64,000 bases of DNA from Eupeodes corollae (Eukaryota > Arthropoda > Insecta > Diptera > Syrphidae): positions 100,032,863 through 100,096,862 of the forward strand of contig NC_079149.1 in assembly GCF_945859685.1 (NCBI RefSeq). The letters are read 5' to 3'. Each line of letters opens with the position of its first letter. Position 1 is the stretch's first letter. This document shows positions 1 to 10,815 of this stretch, piece by piece. Below the pieces are notes generated by a model. It saw only the letters and a program-made list of their open reading frames with translations, was not told the DNA's origin and made no database searches. The position numbers were made by a program, and so were the translations under genes.

Positions 1-786
1 GAGCGTTTTTGAGCATTGCGAAGGAAGCGAAGAAGATGGGTTTAGTGGTCAATGAGGGCAAGACCAAGTATATGCTGTCATCAAAAAAGGACACTGAACG
101 ACGACGTCTTGGACAAAACGTCACCATGGACAGCTATAACTTTGAGGTAGTTAAGGACTTTGTCTACCTAGGCACCGCTATTAATGCAGACAACAACGCC
201 AGCGCTGAAATCAAACGAAGAATAACTCTTGGAAATCGCTGCTTCTTTGGACTGTTTTAGAAGGCAATTGAGAAGTAAAGTCCTCTCTCGAGCATGTAAA
301 ATCACCATCTATAAGACACTCATCATCCCGGTTCTCATTTATGGCGCTAAGGCCTGGACCCTGTCAAAGAAAGATGAGAGCGTCCTAGGATGCTTCGAGA
401 GAAAAATTCTTCGGGCTATTTTTGGTCCCGTACGCATAGATGGAGAATGGAGGAGAAGATATAACGACGAGCTGTACGGGCTGTACAGCGACACTGACCT
501 AGTTAGCAGAATCAAAGTCCAACGGCTTAGATGGCTAGGTCATGTAGAGCGGATGGACATCAACGCTCCAGCCCGGAAGGTCTTCGAATCCAAACCCGAG
601 GGACGGCGCAGTGGAGGAAGACCGCGACTCAGGTGGCGCACCCAGGTGGGAGAGGACCTCAACCAACTTGGCGTGCGAAACTGGAGACAGCTAGCTAGGG
701 ACCGAGCTGGCTGGAGACGCTTGTTGGTTGAGGCCCAGGTCCGCCCCGGACTGTAGCGCCACCTTAAGTAAGTAAGTAAGTAAGTA
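1..786 (+). mobile_element. RTE-like non-LTR retrotransposon, 3' end
   Basis: The frame starting near position 9 matches the C-terminal part of an RTE-type reverse transcriptase, with the segments NEGKTKYMLSSKKD, VVKDFVYLGTAIN and WLGHVERM. The frame breaks around 230-260, where a second frame continues to the stop at 756 (LSRACKITIYKTLIIPVLIYGA). After the stop comes GCGCCACCTTAAG followed by four or five TAAG units, the short tandem-repeat tail typical of RTE elements. The catalytic part lies off the window. It belongs to the same subfamily as the copy at 16398-17447. It is not functional because of the frameshift and truncation at the window edge. Confidence 0.85.
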
Positions 787-1441
787 CTATTATGAAACAC
801 AATATTTTGGTACGAAAGGTGTACCATGGGGGCGCTGCCTGTACCAAAATTAAGTGTGGAATCTAAGAGCGACTGGAATTATAAAAATATAGAAATAAAT
901 AAATTACTCAAATGTAAACAAAAATCAGTCGTTGCTAACGTTACCTGAGATTTGTTTTATTCATACTTATCAATGTATAGAAGATATGCATATACAATAC
1001 ATTTAGTTGTATGTGTTTTAGATTTGTTAGCAGAAAATTGTATTCCTTTGATTTAAGATTTTCTATTTTTGTGAAATCTGAAAATTTAAAAGCAACGTTT
1101 TTAAATTTAAGTTTTGATACAATGCTTCGTTGCCATATTTTGAATTTTTCCACAGCAAATACATTCGATGTAGGTATTTTTTAAAATTTGTTTTTTTTTG
1201 TATTGTAATGTGGGTAGGTATGTAGAATAGTAAGTATTATGGAGGTTGGTGTGTATTAAGCTGAATTGTAAAGACTTAAATCGTTTCGTAAATGGAGTGA
1301 AGTCATGACTCAAGCTAGAATTAAACAATCAACTTAAAGGGCCAACGTTTACAGCGTCAATGCTTAAGATGTTGACTATCCTACGATAAAACAAAATAAT
1401 ATATATTTTTTTCATATTAGGGTGTGAAAGAATGTTAAAAT
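787..1441. other. AT-rich spacer, no gene seen
   Basis: The open frames here are short and low in complexity, and none resembles a known domain. I see no repeat shared with the rest of the window. Confidence 0.5.
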
Positions 1442-1688
1442 GGCTCCCGGAAGTTACGCCAGAAATTTTTTTTTTGAAAAAACGCCAGAAAATGTTTTCT
1501 GCTTCAAATTGGAAAAAGAAGCAGAATTTTTTGTGGAAAATAAGCCAGAAACATTGGAAATTGTGCCAGAAATAAATAGAAACAGAAACCAAAATTAAAA
1601 TTAGGCCAGAAAACCAATTGATATATTCTGGCCTAATTTCCTAATATCAATTTGGAAAAAAGCCAGAAAATGTTTTACATTTTAAAGT

Positions 1689-3057
1689 GGCTCCCTGAAA
1701 TTACGCCATAGGAAATTACGCCAAAAACTGTTTTGGAAAAAAAGCCCAAACAATTTTGGCGTAAAAAATAGGAAAAAGCGCCCAAAAACAAAAAGGAAAA
1801 TACGCCAAAAAGTGTGGAAATTACGCCAAACTTTTGGAAAAAGAGCCAAAATACTAAAATGGAAAAAACGCCAAAAAAATAAGAACTTTTTGGTGTAATT
1901 TCCAAATTAGTATTGGAAATTAAGCCTTTAAAGAATGAACAGAGCCTTTTCTGGATTAATTTCCAAAATTAATTTGGAATTAAAGCCCAAAAAGTCTATA
2001 AAAGAATCTGAACGTACGACGTAACATGGAGCGGCGCGGTGCAACCCGCCGCAACGCGCCGCAACGGCGAACGCGACGCGTACGCGCTGCCTCCCCCGCC
2101 GTTGATTATATCATAGGTACTTGTGCATTTGTTTTGTAGAACACATTTTCTTATAACTTTGTTTATTTCAATTTGTCAATTTTTGTATAGGTATTAAATG
2201 TAAACCTGAAGGACATCTGCCACATTTTCCCGACAACACGGACATTGGTCAATGAAGTTCTTTGATTTTACACACAATCCATCACTTTTTACTTTCATTT
2301 TAGCACCACAATTGTTAATAAATATAACAAATGTAAAGAACATCTTTTTTATACACACATTTTTTTTTTGTGTATTTGTTTTTGTTCTGTTACGTACAAA
2401 AGTTTGCTATTTTTTTGTTTACCACTTATAATTTCATAATCAAAACTTTCCATTTTGACCATCGCTTTATCAAAATGCTCTTCTAGTAACGGTATGGAAA
2501 CAACAAACTATCAATCACTACTGATCACGTTAAAAAATTTAACAAAATATGCTCTTCAAAATTCGTGAAAAACATGTAAAATACTGTTATTTGCCGTTAT
2601 ATAATTTTGTATACCATATGAATACATTCGACAAACATGTACTTTTTTGTTTTTGATTTCGAAGAATAAACGGTTAATTTTCTGACTTTTTATCCTTATT
2701 TGATTAGGAAAAAAGCCAAAAAGTTTGTATTGTGGCGTTTTTTGCTTTAAGATTTGGAAAAAAACTAAAAAGTTTATTTTTGGTCGTTTTTTTCCTTTTT
2801 TGTTTGGAAAAAAAGTCCAAAAGCAAATTTTTGGCGTTTTTTCCAAACAAAAATTGTTTTTCCTTTTTTCATTATTCTAAAAGGAAAAAACGCCAAGAAA
2901 TTTTCGGAAAATATAGCCAAAAAATCCGGAATTAACACCAAACTCTTTGAGTTCTTTTTCCTAGGAAAAAAAGCCAAAAAATTGTATGGAGAATTTTTGG
3001 CGTTTTTTCCATTTTATTTTTTTGGCGTAATTTCCTATGGCGTAATTTCAGGGAGCC
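1689..3057. mobile_element. Foldback-like element, inner copy with 35-bp perfect terminal inverted repeats and 8-bp TSD
   Basis: The sequence at 1689-1723 is exactly the reverse complement of 3023-3057 (35 of 35 bases), starting GGCTCCCTGAAATTACGCC. The same 8 bases, TTTAAAGT, lie at 1681-1688 and 3058-3065, so this is a clean insertion with a target duplication. Inside the ends are long A/T-rich arms made of degenerate GGAAAAA-GCCAAAA units, pointing inward on both sides, and a GC-rich centre near 2020-2100. It codes for nothing recognisable. An 8-bp duplication fits hAT- or P-type transposases acting in trans, but the family cannot be fixed from this copy. Confidence 0.8.
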
Positions 3058-3139
3058 TTTAAAGTCGCTACTTGGTCAATATTGTAGACATTTTATCACA
3101 CCAAAAAAAAACAGCCCCTATCATGCACCGGCGGGGGGG

Positions 3140-3655
3140 GAGAGCGGAAAAAAGTCTGTAAAATCTGAACGGTTCAACGGATTTAAATAAAATTTGGCAT
3201 ACATGTTAAGATTAGTCTTATACATATTTGGTCAAAATTTGGTTGAAAAAACAAAATTATAAACAAAGTTATTGACATTTTTCTAAAATTTGAGGGTTTT
3301 TGATTTTTGTATGGGAGAGCGGAAAAATTTTTGTAAAATCTGAACTATTAAACGAATTTTAATGAAATTTTTAAATCATTTTAAGATTAGTCTTATAGAT
3401 GTTTGGTCAAAATTTGGTCAAGAAGAAATTATTAGAAAAAAAGTTATTGGCATTTTTCTAAAATTTGAGGGTTTTTGATTTTTGTATGGGAGAGCGGAAA
3501 AAAGTCTGTAAAATCTGAACTTCTAAACGAATTTTAATGAAATTTTAAACACATGTTAAGATTAGTCTTATACATGCTTGGTCAAAATTTGGTCAAGAAA
3601 AAATTATTAGAAAAAAAGTTATTGACATTTTTCTAAAATTTGAGGCTTTTGATGT
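3140..3655. repeat. Three tandem copies of a 175-bp unit at the Transib 3' end
   Basis: The units begin at GAGAGCGG at 3140, 3315 and 3490, and each carries CTGTAAAATCTGAAC-like and TTAAGATTAGTCTTATA segments. The first 15 or so bases of each unit match the inner part of the Transib terminal repeat at 6800-6815. The end of the element therefore appears to have been multiplied. Confidence 0.85.
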
Positions 3656-3805
3656 TATATTTAAATAAAAGTTTTTTTTTAGTAAAATCTTAACTTTTTA
3701 TTTTGAACAAAATATTATTACTAACTATGTATATTATAAAATTAAATAAATAAATAGATAAATACATACAAAAAATAAATAAAAAACAATTATGAAGTAG
3801 TAATT

Positions 3806-5675
3806 TTATGACGCTAAAATGAGATTTTTAGCGTCTGCGCTGATTGGAAGTATTTTCTTTTTTGCCTGTGGCCTTAAGCCTGTTATTATTGGATCTGAGG
3901 ATATGAGTATGTGATGCATCACATCTTCATTCGTCGCAATTCTGCTGCATTTTCTCGAATGAAACCTGCGGTAGGCTTTATAATCCTTATTTCGGCATTC
4001 TTGGGCTTCCTCGGAGAGCGATCCAACAGGAAATGCAAAGCTTTTAAATATTTCTTCTCCATGGATCAAAATCTTATGTACGGTTGCTGGCATATTGTAC
4101 CATTTATATTTCTCAACAAACAGTTCAGCAGTTTCCCACATGTAAGCTGCACTTTTTTTTAAATCTAATTTTTCATTCGACGTTATTACTTCAAGGACAA
4201 CAGCAAACCGCCGAATTAGGGATTCACTAACTCCAGTGATTTCTGAAGTCATGGTTGGATTTGCAAAAAATCTTCTGGAGGTGTTGCCGTCATTACTTGT
4301 CCCCGTACCTTGTTTTACAAGATCGACAATGATGCCCAGTTTTTCACGAAACTCCTGCTGAATTTTTGTTCTTCTGAGCATCTCTAATATGGCGGGTCTC
4401 ATTGTTGGTTCTCCATGCTTTAAATGGCAAATTGTAGGCAACATGGAGGATACACTCCATAAATTTTATCCGAGCGTGAAGAGGAGACATTCCCATTTTC
4501 AAAGCTTCCCTGTTTACAGCTTTGGTTCTTATATTTGTCAATTTATTCATTCCAGAAGTTGTAGTTCCACATATGAAACAGGAAGAAGCTGCAGGAGTTT
4601 CTGTTATAGATTGAGCTGTCTTCCCGTCCAGCATTGTGAACATGAGTTCGTGTTTGATTGTAAACTGACGTTCGCCTATTTGAATTATCGTCTGAGTTAA
4701 ATTACTGATTTCCGTATCTATTCTTTGTTTCTCGTTTCGTATGATTTCTGCAGTTTCTTTAACAAAAGAAAATTGGATGGCTCTGCAGTATCTTGTAGAG
4801 GATGGTCGATCGTTGTTCCATACAATAATATCCCTGTTATCCTCCATAGCCATTTGCATTGGTATCAAAGATGTCATAAACATATTAGCGTCCGAAGTTT
4901 CTTCATTGTCAAATGTTTGACTGTATTGTGGTTGTCCAGAGGCATAATCACATCCCCATTTAATGTACAATGTTAAAGACTGTCCTTCAATTCTGGTTAT
5001 CTCCTCTGATGTCTTTCCTTCTAATAACCTTGTTGCAGTGTGGTCTAACAATTTTTGTAGTGGCACACTTGCTGAGCTTTCCGTAATGCTTATATCTAAA
5101 GGATAGCACTTTTTTTTTGCTTCCAGTAATTTGATATAAGGTGGAAAAACATCATGTCCTTCATCTTTTAGGGCATGTCTTAATACTTCATATTGGCGTT
5201 TCGACAATTCTGCTTGTATAAATAATGCAAGAGCCTTATCCGGATCAAATTGTGAGCAGGAAAAGCTCTCTGATGTTGCTGCATAGTTTATCTCTTCTTG
5301 AGGAAATATATTTCTAATTTCGTCCCTCTTATACCTTTTAGCTCGATCACAGCATTCGTCAAAACTCTTTCGTGGTCTTCCCATATTAGTTGACGTTTCG
5401 GCCAATACACTTTGGGGTAGTTCTACTTCGAAAACTCCTTAGAGCCAATGAGTGTATTTTTTTTCAAAATGACTTTTTTTTCTATGAACTGCGTTAAATC
5501 GACTCAAAAAATGAGGCACAAAACGTTTATTTAATTCTGACAGCACAGTTTCTATTTGCTCAGAAATTAAGTTGGGGTATTCCCTTTCAAAATATGGTAG
5601 AAGATTTTGAACATCATGTCCATTAGTGATAAGTTCACTACACAACACCGAATAAGGAATTTCGATTGAATGCAT
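3806..5675 (-). pseudogene. Transib (RAG1-like) transposase, copy 1, two lesions
   Basis: The frame runs from an ATG at 5675 to 5441, where an in-frame TAA interrupts it right after THWL. The same frame continues to about 4380, where a frameshift moves it to the frame that ends at 3806. Family landmarks in order: a GRPRKSF basic segment; WGCDYASG (first catalytic Asp, equivalent to mouse RAG1 D600); a zinc-binding-like CFICG; LFTMLDGK (second Asp, D708 equivalent); SNDGNTSRRFFANP; YNMPATVHKILIHG; and SEEAQECRNKD (catalytic Glu, E962 equivalent). All three catalytic positions are kept, so the decay is recent or shallow. The equivalences come from my hand alignment to RAG1. Confidence 0.88.
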
Positions 5676-7574
5676 TTTAATGTATTGAATTCACTATTCA
5701 CTATATGTATATTTGTTATTATATTTCACTTCACTTTCACTTATTGATTGATCAGAGTAAACATTTTTCTTAAACAACTTGCACAAATGGTCAATAACTC
5801 AATACTGACTTTTTTTAAATTAATCCTTTATATATATAGATTTAAGTAAGAGATTTTATTCTAATAAGACAGGTAATACAAAATTACGCAATACACAACA
5901 AAAACAAAGCAATAAAACTTTAAAAATAACACCTTTTTTATTTCTACCTGCCCTACTTTTAGCAAAAAACTAAAAAAATAAAGGATTATCCCTAATCCTT
6001 TTCTTTATTTTTTTTAAGCTCTATCATATAATTTAAAATATCATAAAACTATATTGCTTTTCGTGTGTTCTTTCCAAGAAAATTGAGTTCAAAGTTGAAA
6101 AAATTTTCCGGGCAGAAATAAATGGTTTCGCAAAAATCGAAATTCTCAGACCTGTGTCAATGTATTAATTTTGTTTTATTTTTAAAAAAAAGTTTGACAT
6201 TTTTTCTTAAAATAATGGGCTTAAACAGTTCATTCTGACAATTAATAACGAAGAAATCAAACTTTTTGGTAAACACCACCGTCAAAACGCAGTTTTTTGA
6301 AATCCGATTCAGTGAAACATTTTTGATCATAACTTCCACATCTGCACGTATCTGCAGCTGATTTTTTCTGTGCTTTTACATAAATGCATGGAGCATATGC
6401 TGGCATACTTACTTTCTTGGAGTCTTTTGGAGCTTTTTTTTTAAATCAAAAAGTTTAAAAAAAACACATTTTTTCCTAGTACTTAAGCTTCAGACTACTT
6501 ATAGAAGGTATCTTTTATAAATAATCATTTTTTTTATTTTAGATAATCGAAAATAGACCAATTAAATTATTTAAGAAGCTAGAGAATTTATTTAAAGGAA
6601 CTTCGGAAAAAAACATCTCAAAATTTGTTGAAAATACGGTTCGCGATTTGAGTAAAATTATTTTTCAACTTTGAGGGCTTGTAAATCAGAACATACAATA
6701 TATATGTTGAAAAATACTTTTAAATCATACGCTCGGGTTATATAAGAGTACTTAAACATAAAATTTAAAAGGATAAATATAACTTCTTAAAAAGACTTTT
6801 TTCCGCTCTCGCACCACTGTGCGGCGTGGCTGCCACGCAAAAAATTACTAAAGTTTTCAATAATTATTTTTATTTGTAACAATTTATTTAACAAAATAGA
6901 AAAGAACAAACTATTTTTACAAAATGTAAACTTGCAAAGTGTCTGCTACGATTTCCCGGCATGCAGCATGGACATTTGTAATTTTCGTTTCAATCAGCAA
7001 CTGCTTGAGCTTGCAACTTTAAGTTGCACTCCAAGCTTATTTTCATATGTCACACACAACATTTATTGGAAGGAAATGACATATAATACATAATATTACA
7101 TTTGATTCTTTAACGTCTTCAGGATGTTCCTTTGCTTCTTCTTCCTCGTCAGAGTAAACGATGATAGAGACAAAGAATGTGTAATAAAACTGTTTATTTA
7201 TTACAACAATTTATACAAAATACAGTTTTCTGGCGTTTTTTTCCTAAACATGAAAGGAAAAAACGTCAGAAATTTTATTTATGGCTTTTTTCCAAATATT
7301 TTTTTTGCCTTATTTTTCCATTTCTGTAAATGGAAAAAACGCCAGACAATTTTTAGGAAAAAATGCCTGAAATTCCGAAATTTTGCCAGAAAAATTTGAG
7401 ATTTTTTCCTAGGAAAAAAAGTCAGAATTTTGTATGAAGAATTTTCTGGCGTTTTTTCCAAAAAAAATTCTGGGCTAATTTCTTATGGTGTAATTTCCGG
7501 GATCCAAAAAGAGTTTTTAAATAAGTGACCATTAAAGCTGTTATTTGATCATGAATATATTTTCAATATTGCGG

Positions 7575-8275
7575 CTGTGATGCAACCCACACTGATAACT
7601 TCCAATTCCGATTAATTACTTAACTGTTGGATTTTAATAAAAATTAGGTAAATGTCGCAAATACTATTTTCTGTGATATAAAATTGGTTTGAAGCCAATG
7701 TTTTTAAATTTTGAAAAGGTATTTCAGTTAAAAGTACATTTTTATCAAGTTTTAGTATTGTTTTTTTTTTTTTAATTTTTTTTTACAAAAACTGTCAATT
7801 TAATTTTTCTCATAATTTTACCAGATGTAAAAAACGATATTTTTCGTTACATAAAATCATTTTTTTTTGTAAGTTTTCTGGGTGAAAAATATTTTGTTTT
7901 TCAGTTTTTTTGATTTATAAAAAAACCGTTAATTGGAATTTTTCCAAGAAATTTATTTGTTTGATATAGTTCGTGAGATATATAGGGTTAACCAAAATGT
8001 TCACCTTTTTTTTAAACTGCTATGGTAAAAAAACCACCCACGCATTTTTCTTGAGAGCCCTTTTTAAATTTATTTGCATTGAAGTCGATATCTCTACTGG
8101 TTCTTAAGCTGTGGACGACGAAAAAACGTCGTACACACACGTTCCCAGAAATATTTCTAAAAATATTTTATTTCGACTCTAGGGACCTTGAAACGTCGAG
8201 AAATGTCACAACTTTCAATTCGACAAATCGGACCTATTACAATAACTTTTTATTGGAAGTTAAAAAACCCACATT
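7575..8275 (-). repeat. Dispersed repeat R, copy 1 (empty-site paralogue of Transib copy 2)
   Basis: Read on the minus strand this copy carries GACGTTTTTTCGTCGTCC-like, ATCGACTTCAATGC and GTGAACATTTTGGTTAAC segments that recur at 10192-10815 and 19060-23480, with partial copies elsewhere. At about 8018-8028 it has an uninterrupted ACCATAGCAGTTT on the minus strand, exactly where the copy at 19060-23480 is split by a Transib with TAGCA on both sides. No coding capacity is seen and the class is unknown. Confidence 0.75.
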
Positions 8276-8554
8276 GTGAAAATAAACCCGTTTTTTAAAA
8301 ACTCTGTATACAAGACGCTTCAATTAGTTTATTTTGAATTAAGTTTAAAAACAAAACATCTTCTTTTTGAATTTGTTTTTAAATTTTAACTCGACAGTAA
8401 TAAAGCTGAAAATGATAGTCTCTACAAGAGGTTTTTGCTTTTTTTGTGCTCTTGTTTTGAAATCCAAATTTTCTTTATTAACTTATTCAAATTAACAACA
8501 TTTTCTAATAATTCCAATGAAAAAGATTGTAATATGTATTTTATATAAACTCAC

Positions 8555-8882
8555 CTTCCTTAATATGTTTCAAAAAATCATTCAATAATATAGCCAATTC
8601 CTTTCTATAGATCAAAAAACACACTAACTTCAGCCATGTTACCAGTTTTGTTAAACACGGACAAAGTGCATCGAGTGCTTCAAGCAAATCATCTCGTATT
8701 ATCCATGAAAAACGGAGTTCTCCAATTATTGCAGTTAACAAAACAATTAAATTAATTATAATTTTCAAAATTGTTAATCGATTCAAAGGATCTAATGGCC
8801 AAAAACCAATGAATCCTAAAACCCATTTGGCCATTCGAAAATAAACTTCAACTAAATTATCCGATAAATCACTAGAAGTCAT
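8555..8882 (-). CDS. Odorant receptor exon 1 (OrA), orphan exon
   Basis: The exon opens with ATG at 8882 and encodes about 109 residues with the family signature GFIGFWPLDPLNRLT, a first hydrophobic segment (IIINLIVLLTAIIGELRF) and LCFLIYRKEL-like residues, closely similar to exon 1 of OrB, OrC and OrD. It ends at 8555 with the donor GAAG/GTGAGT in the same codon phase as the other three genes, 12 bases shorter. I found none of exons 2 to 7 between here and position 1, where only mobile elements lie. Either the rest of the gene is beyond the window across a TE-filled intron, or this is a gene remnant. Confidence 0.8.
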
Positions 8883-8960
8883 TTTTATTTTTTTTTATTT
8901 TCGGTATTAACGTTATTTTAATGATGCTTATACCAACCCTAGCTGCCGCCGATATGTAAG

Positions 8961-8970
8961 CCTTTTTATA
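8961..8970 (-). promoter_or_regulatory. TATA box upstream of OrA
   Basis: The minus strand reads GCATATAAAAAGG about 80 bases before the OrA start codon. The same GCATATAAA context precedes OrB, so the promoter seems to have been duplicated with the gene. Confidence 0.5.
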
Positions 8971-9538
8971 TGCAAGATTCTGATATAAAATATAATCGAA
9001 ATTTAATAAGTATACTTGAGCAGGAAAAAAACGGAATAAAAATTGCACCTATTATACGTGTAATTAGGATTAAATATGAATATGATTTTATCAGGCTTCA
9101 ATGCACTCGATTATGGGTTATGAGGATTATGTATCATAGCCCGTCTACAACAAAATGGATAACCTATAAAATATTAAAACGTGTAAAAGTAGTTTTTAGC
9201 CAAAAATCGTGATTGATGGTTGGTGTGGTTATTTTTTTGTTCGTAATTTTGTTGTCACAAAAATGTGTTTTTTAAGCATGCATAAATTCATGCCTTGCAG
9301 CTTGCTTGCAAATACCAGGTAGCCATGGAATAGAGCAGGTGATATATCAAAAAACAACAGTTTAGAAAATCGTTCAAATCCTTGCAATGTGTTAGAAGGT
9401 AGGACATATAAAAAAGATCAGCGATTCAGTAGAAATTGGAGTTCAAATATATGGAAAAACGAAAAACAAGTATGGAAAATATCTAAGGTTTAAAAATTCA
9501 ATTTCTAAAATTCGAGCACCATTTTGTGAAAGATTATT
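8971..9538. other. AT-rich spacer, no gene seen
   Basis: Short open frames only, with no domain resemblance. It follows the OrA promoter and ends at the first SINE. Confidence 0.4.
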
Positions 9539-9650
9539 ACCCGTGGCGTGATGGGTAGTGCATAGAGCTGTCATGCCAGAGGTCTTACGTTCAATCTTTG
9601 GCACGGCACAGGTAGCGCGGGTACAGCTTCTGGCGAAGAATTGACTTTTT
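9539..9650 (+). repeat. tRNA-derived SINE head, truncated
   Basis: CCCGTGGCGTGATGGGTAGTGC matches a Pol III A-box region, and ACGTTCAATCTTTGGCACGG is a decayed B box (GGTTCAATCCC in the best copy at 17919). The copy stops after GAAGAATTGAC and runs straight into a reverse transcriptase fragment. Confidence 0.75.
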
Positions 9651-9659
9651 AGAGTACAG

Positions 9660-9790
9660 TACCCCTAAAATTACTCGAAGAAGTTGGTGTACCAGAAGGA
9701 AGTGTAATAGGACCAACCTTTTATCTTTTATATACAAGACATAGTATATTGAATTTCAATAATGCAATATGGGTGCAAAATAGATCAACA
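9660..9790 (+). pseudogene. LINE reverse transcriptase fragment
   Basis: The plus strand reads EVGVPEGSVIGPTFYLLY, the GVPQGSVLGP motif of Jockey-group reverse transcriptases. Only this short block is recognisable. It abuts the truncated SINE head on its left. Confidence 0.6.
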
Positions 9791-9934
9791 AGGGCTTTAT
9801 AAAAATTGAATTATGAAGTCCATAAAGATAGCGTTTGAACGAAAAAAATTTAGCTGTGTCATGTGACTAGAGAACATTTCTGGACATTCGTTAAAAACGT
9901 GCAAAATCGTGCACCATTTTGTGTAAGATAATTA

Positions 9935-10170
9935 ACCGTGGCGTGATGGTTAGTGCATAGGGCTATCATGCCAGAGGGCTTAGGTTTACGGCAGCACGGG
10001 TACAGCCTCTGTCGAAGAATTGACAAATCCTCTAATAGTAATTCTTGTCATGAAAAGTGCTTTCTCAAATTAGCCGTGCAGACTCGACTTTAAGCTGTAG
10101 AACCCCTCCATCCCTAAAAACTTTACTCGAACACAGATAGCATTCTACATTCGTGTAGTGCGGCTTAGGA
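9935..10170 (+). repeat. tRNA-derived SINE, second copy
   Basis: Starts ACCGTGGCGTGATGGTTAGTGC, continues through GAATTGACAAATCCTC and TAATTCTTGTCATG, and reaches the CCATCCCTAAAAAC region shared with the other copies. The B box is damaged and the 3' tail diverges after about 10170. Confidence 0.75.
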
Positions 10171-10191
10171 AAGAATATTATCTTCCTATAG

Positions 10192-10815
10192 GAAGTTTTT
10201 GTAATGGGTCCGATTTGTCGAATTGAAAATTTTTACATTTATCAACGGTTCAAGGTCCTCAGAGTCCTCAAATACATTTTTTTTAGAAAGATGACTGTGC
10301 GTGTGTTACGTTCGCGACGGTTTTTTCGTCGTCCATAGCTCAATAACAAGAAGAGATATTGACTTCAAATAAATTTTGTTACACAGATAATAATGCAGAC
10401 AAAAACAAAAAGGGCTTTCAAGAAAATTACGTAGGTGGTTACAACCGTTTATACCAAAGCAGTTTAGAAAAAATGTGAACATTTTGGTTAACCCTAAATA
10501 TCTCATGAACCCATGACGCTAGAGACTTAGATTAAATTTTATATTAAATATTGTAACGTGATACCAAACAAGTATATTATTTGAAAAAAAATCCAATTAA
10601 TGGTTTTTTTATAAATCAAAAACACTGAAAAAAAAAAATTGTCACCTCGAAAATTTTACCAAAGCAATATGGTTTTATCTCCAAAACAATTTTGTGCAAC
10701 GAAAAATAACGTTTTTAAGTAAAATTTGGAGAAAAATCGAATTGACAGTTTTTTTTAATAAAAAATAAAACCATAAAAAAAAACATTACTCAAAGTTGGT
10801 GAAAATTGATTTTCG
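10192..10815 (+). repeat. Dispersed repeat R, copy 2
   Basis: From GGAAGTTTTTGTAATGGGTC on, it follows the family order: CGTGTGTTACGTTCG simple-sequence patch, TTTTTCGTCGTCCATAG, GATATTGACTTCAAAT, GTGAACATTTTGGTTAAC and the ACTCAAAGTTGGTGAAAATT end. It has no Transib insertion (ACCAAAGCAGTTT at the corresponding position). It is directly followed by the decayed gypsy element. Confidence 0.75.

Larger units (their letters stand above)
3134..6821 (-). mobile_element. Transib DNA transposon, copy 1
   Basis: This element encodes a RAG1-related Transib transposase on the minus strand. Its 5' end (minus strand, 6821 downward) starts CACAGTG, then 12 bases (GTGCGAGAGCGG), then AAAAAAGTC, resembling a 12-spacer recombination signal. 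CGGCG lies directly outside this end at 6822-6826 and again at 3129-3133, consistent with the 5-bp GC-rich duplication of Transib. The other end has lost the heptamer: it is a run of G followed by AGAGCGGAAAAAAGTC, which joins three tandem copies of a 175-bp unit. It was inserted inside the foldback-like element at 1442-7505. Confidence 0.8.
1442..7505. mobile_element. Foldback-like non-coding element, outer copy, split by two insertions
   Basis: The left arm begins GGCTCCCGGAAGTTACGCC at 1442. The right arm ends near 7505 with the diverged inverted counterpart (GGATCCCGGAAATTACACC on the minus strand). Both arms are built from degenerate repeats of GGAAAAAACGCCAGAAA and its complement. The interior at 6827-7220, including a TTTCCCG...GGACATT stretch, resembles the interior of the copy nested at 1689-3057. 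Removing that copy and the Transib at 3134-6821 leaves a coherent element of roughly 1 kb. No coding capacity is visible and no convincing target duplication flanks the outer ends. Confidence 0.6.

Noticed and set aside
1107..1905. Several small minus-strand frames rich in Phe and Lys
   Set aside because: Low-complexity A/T repeats of the foldback arms and flanks give spurious frames.
3131..3140. The G run as a regulatory G-quadruplex
   Set aside because: It sits exactly at the damaged Transib end and could be slippage or a sequencing artefact.
3140..3655. Regularly repeated units that might suggest a CRISPR array or satellite
   Set aside because: Only three units of 175 bp with no spacer/repeat alternation, located at a transposon end.
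4389..4976. Plus-strand frames of 83 to 103 codons over Transib copy 1
   Set aside because: Antisense shadows of the transposase.
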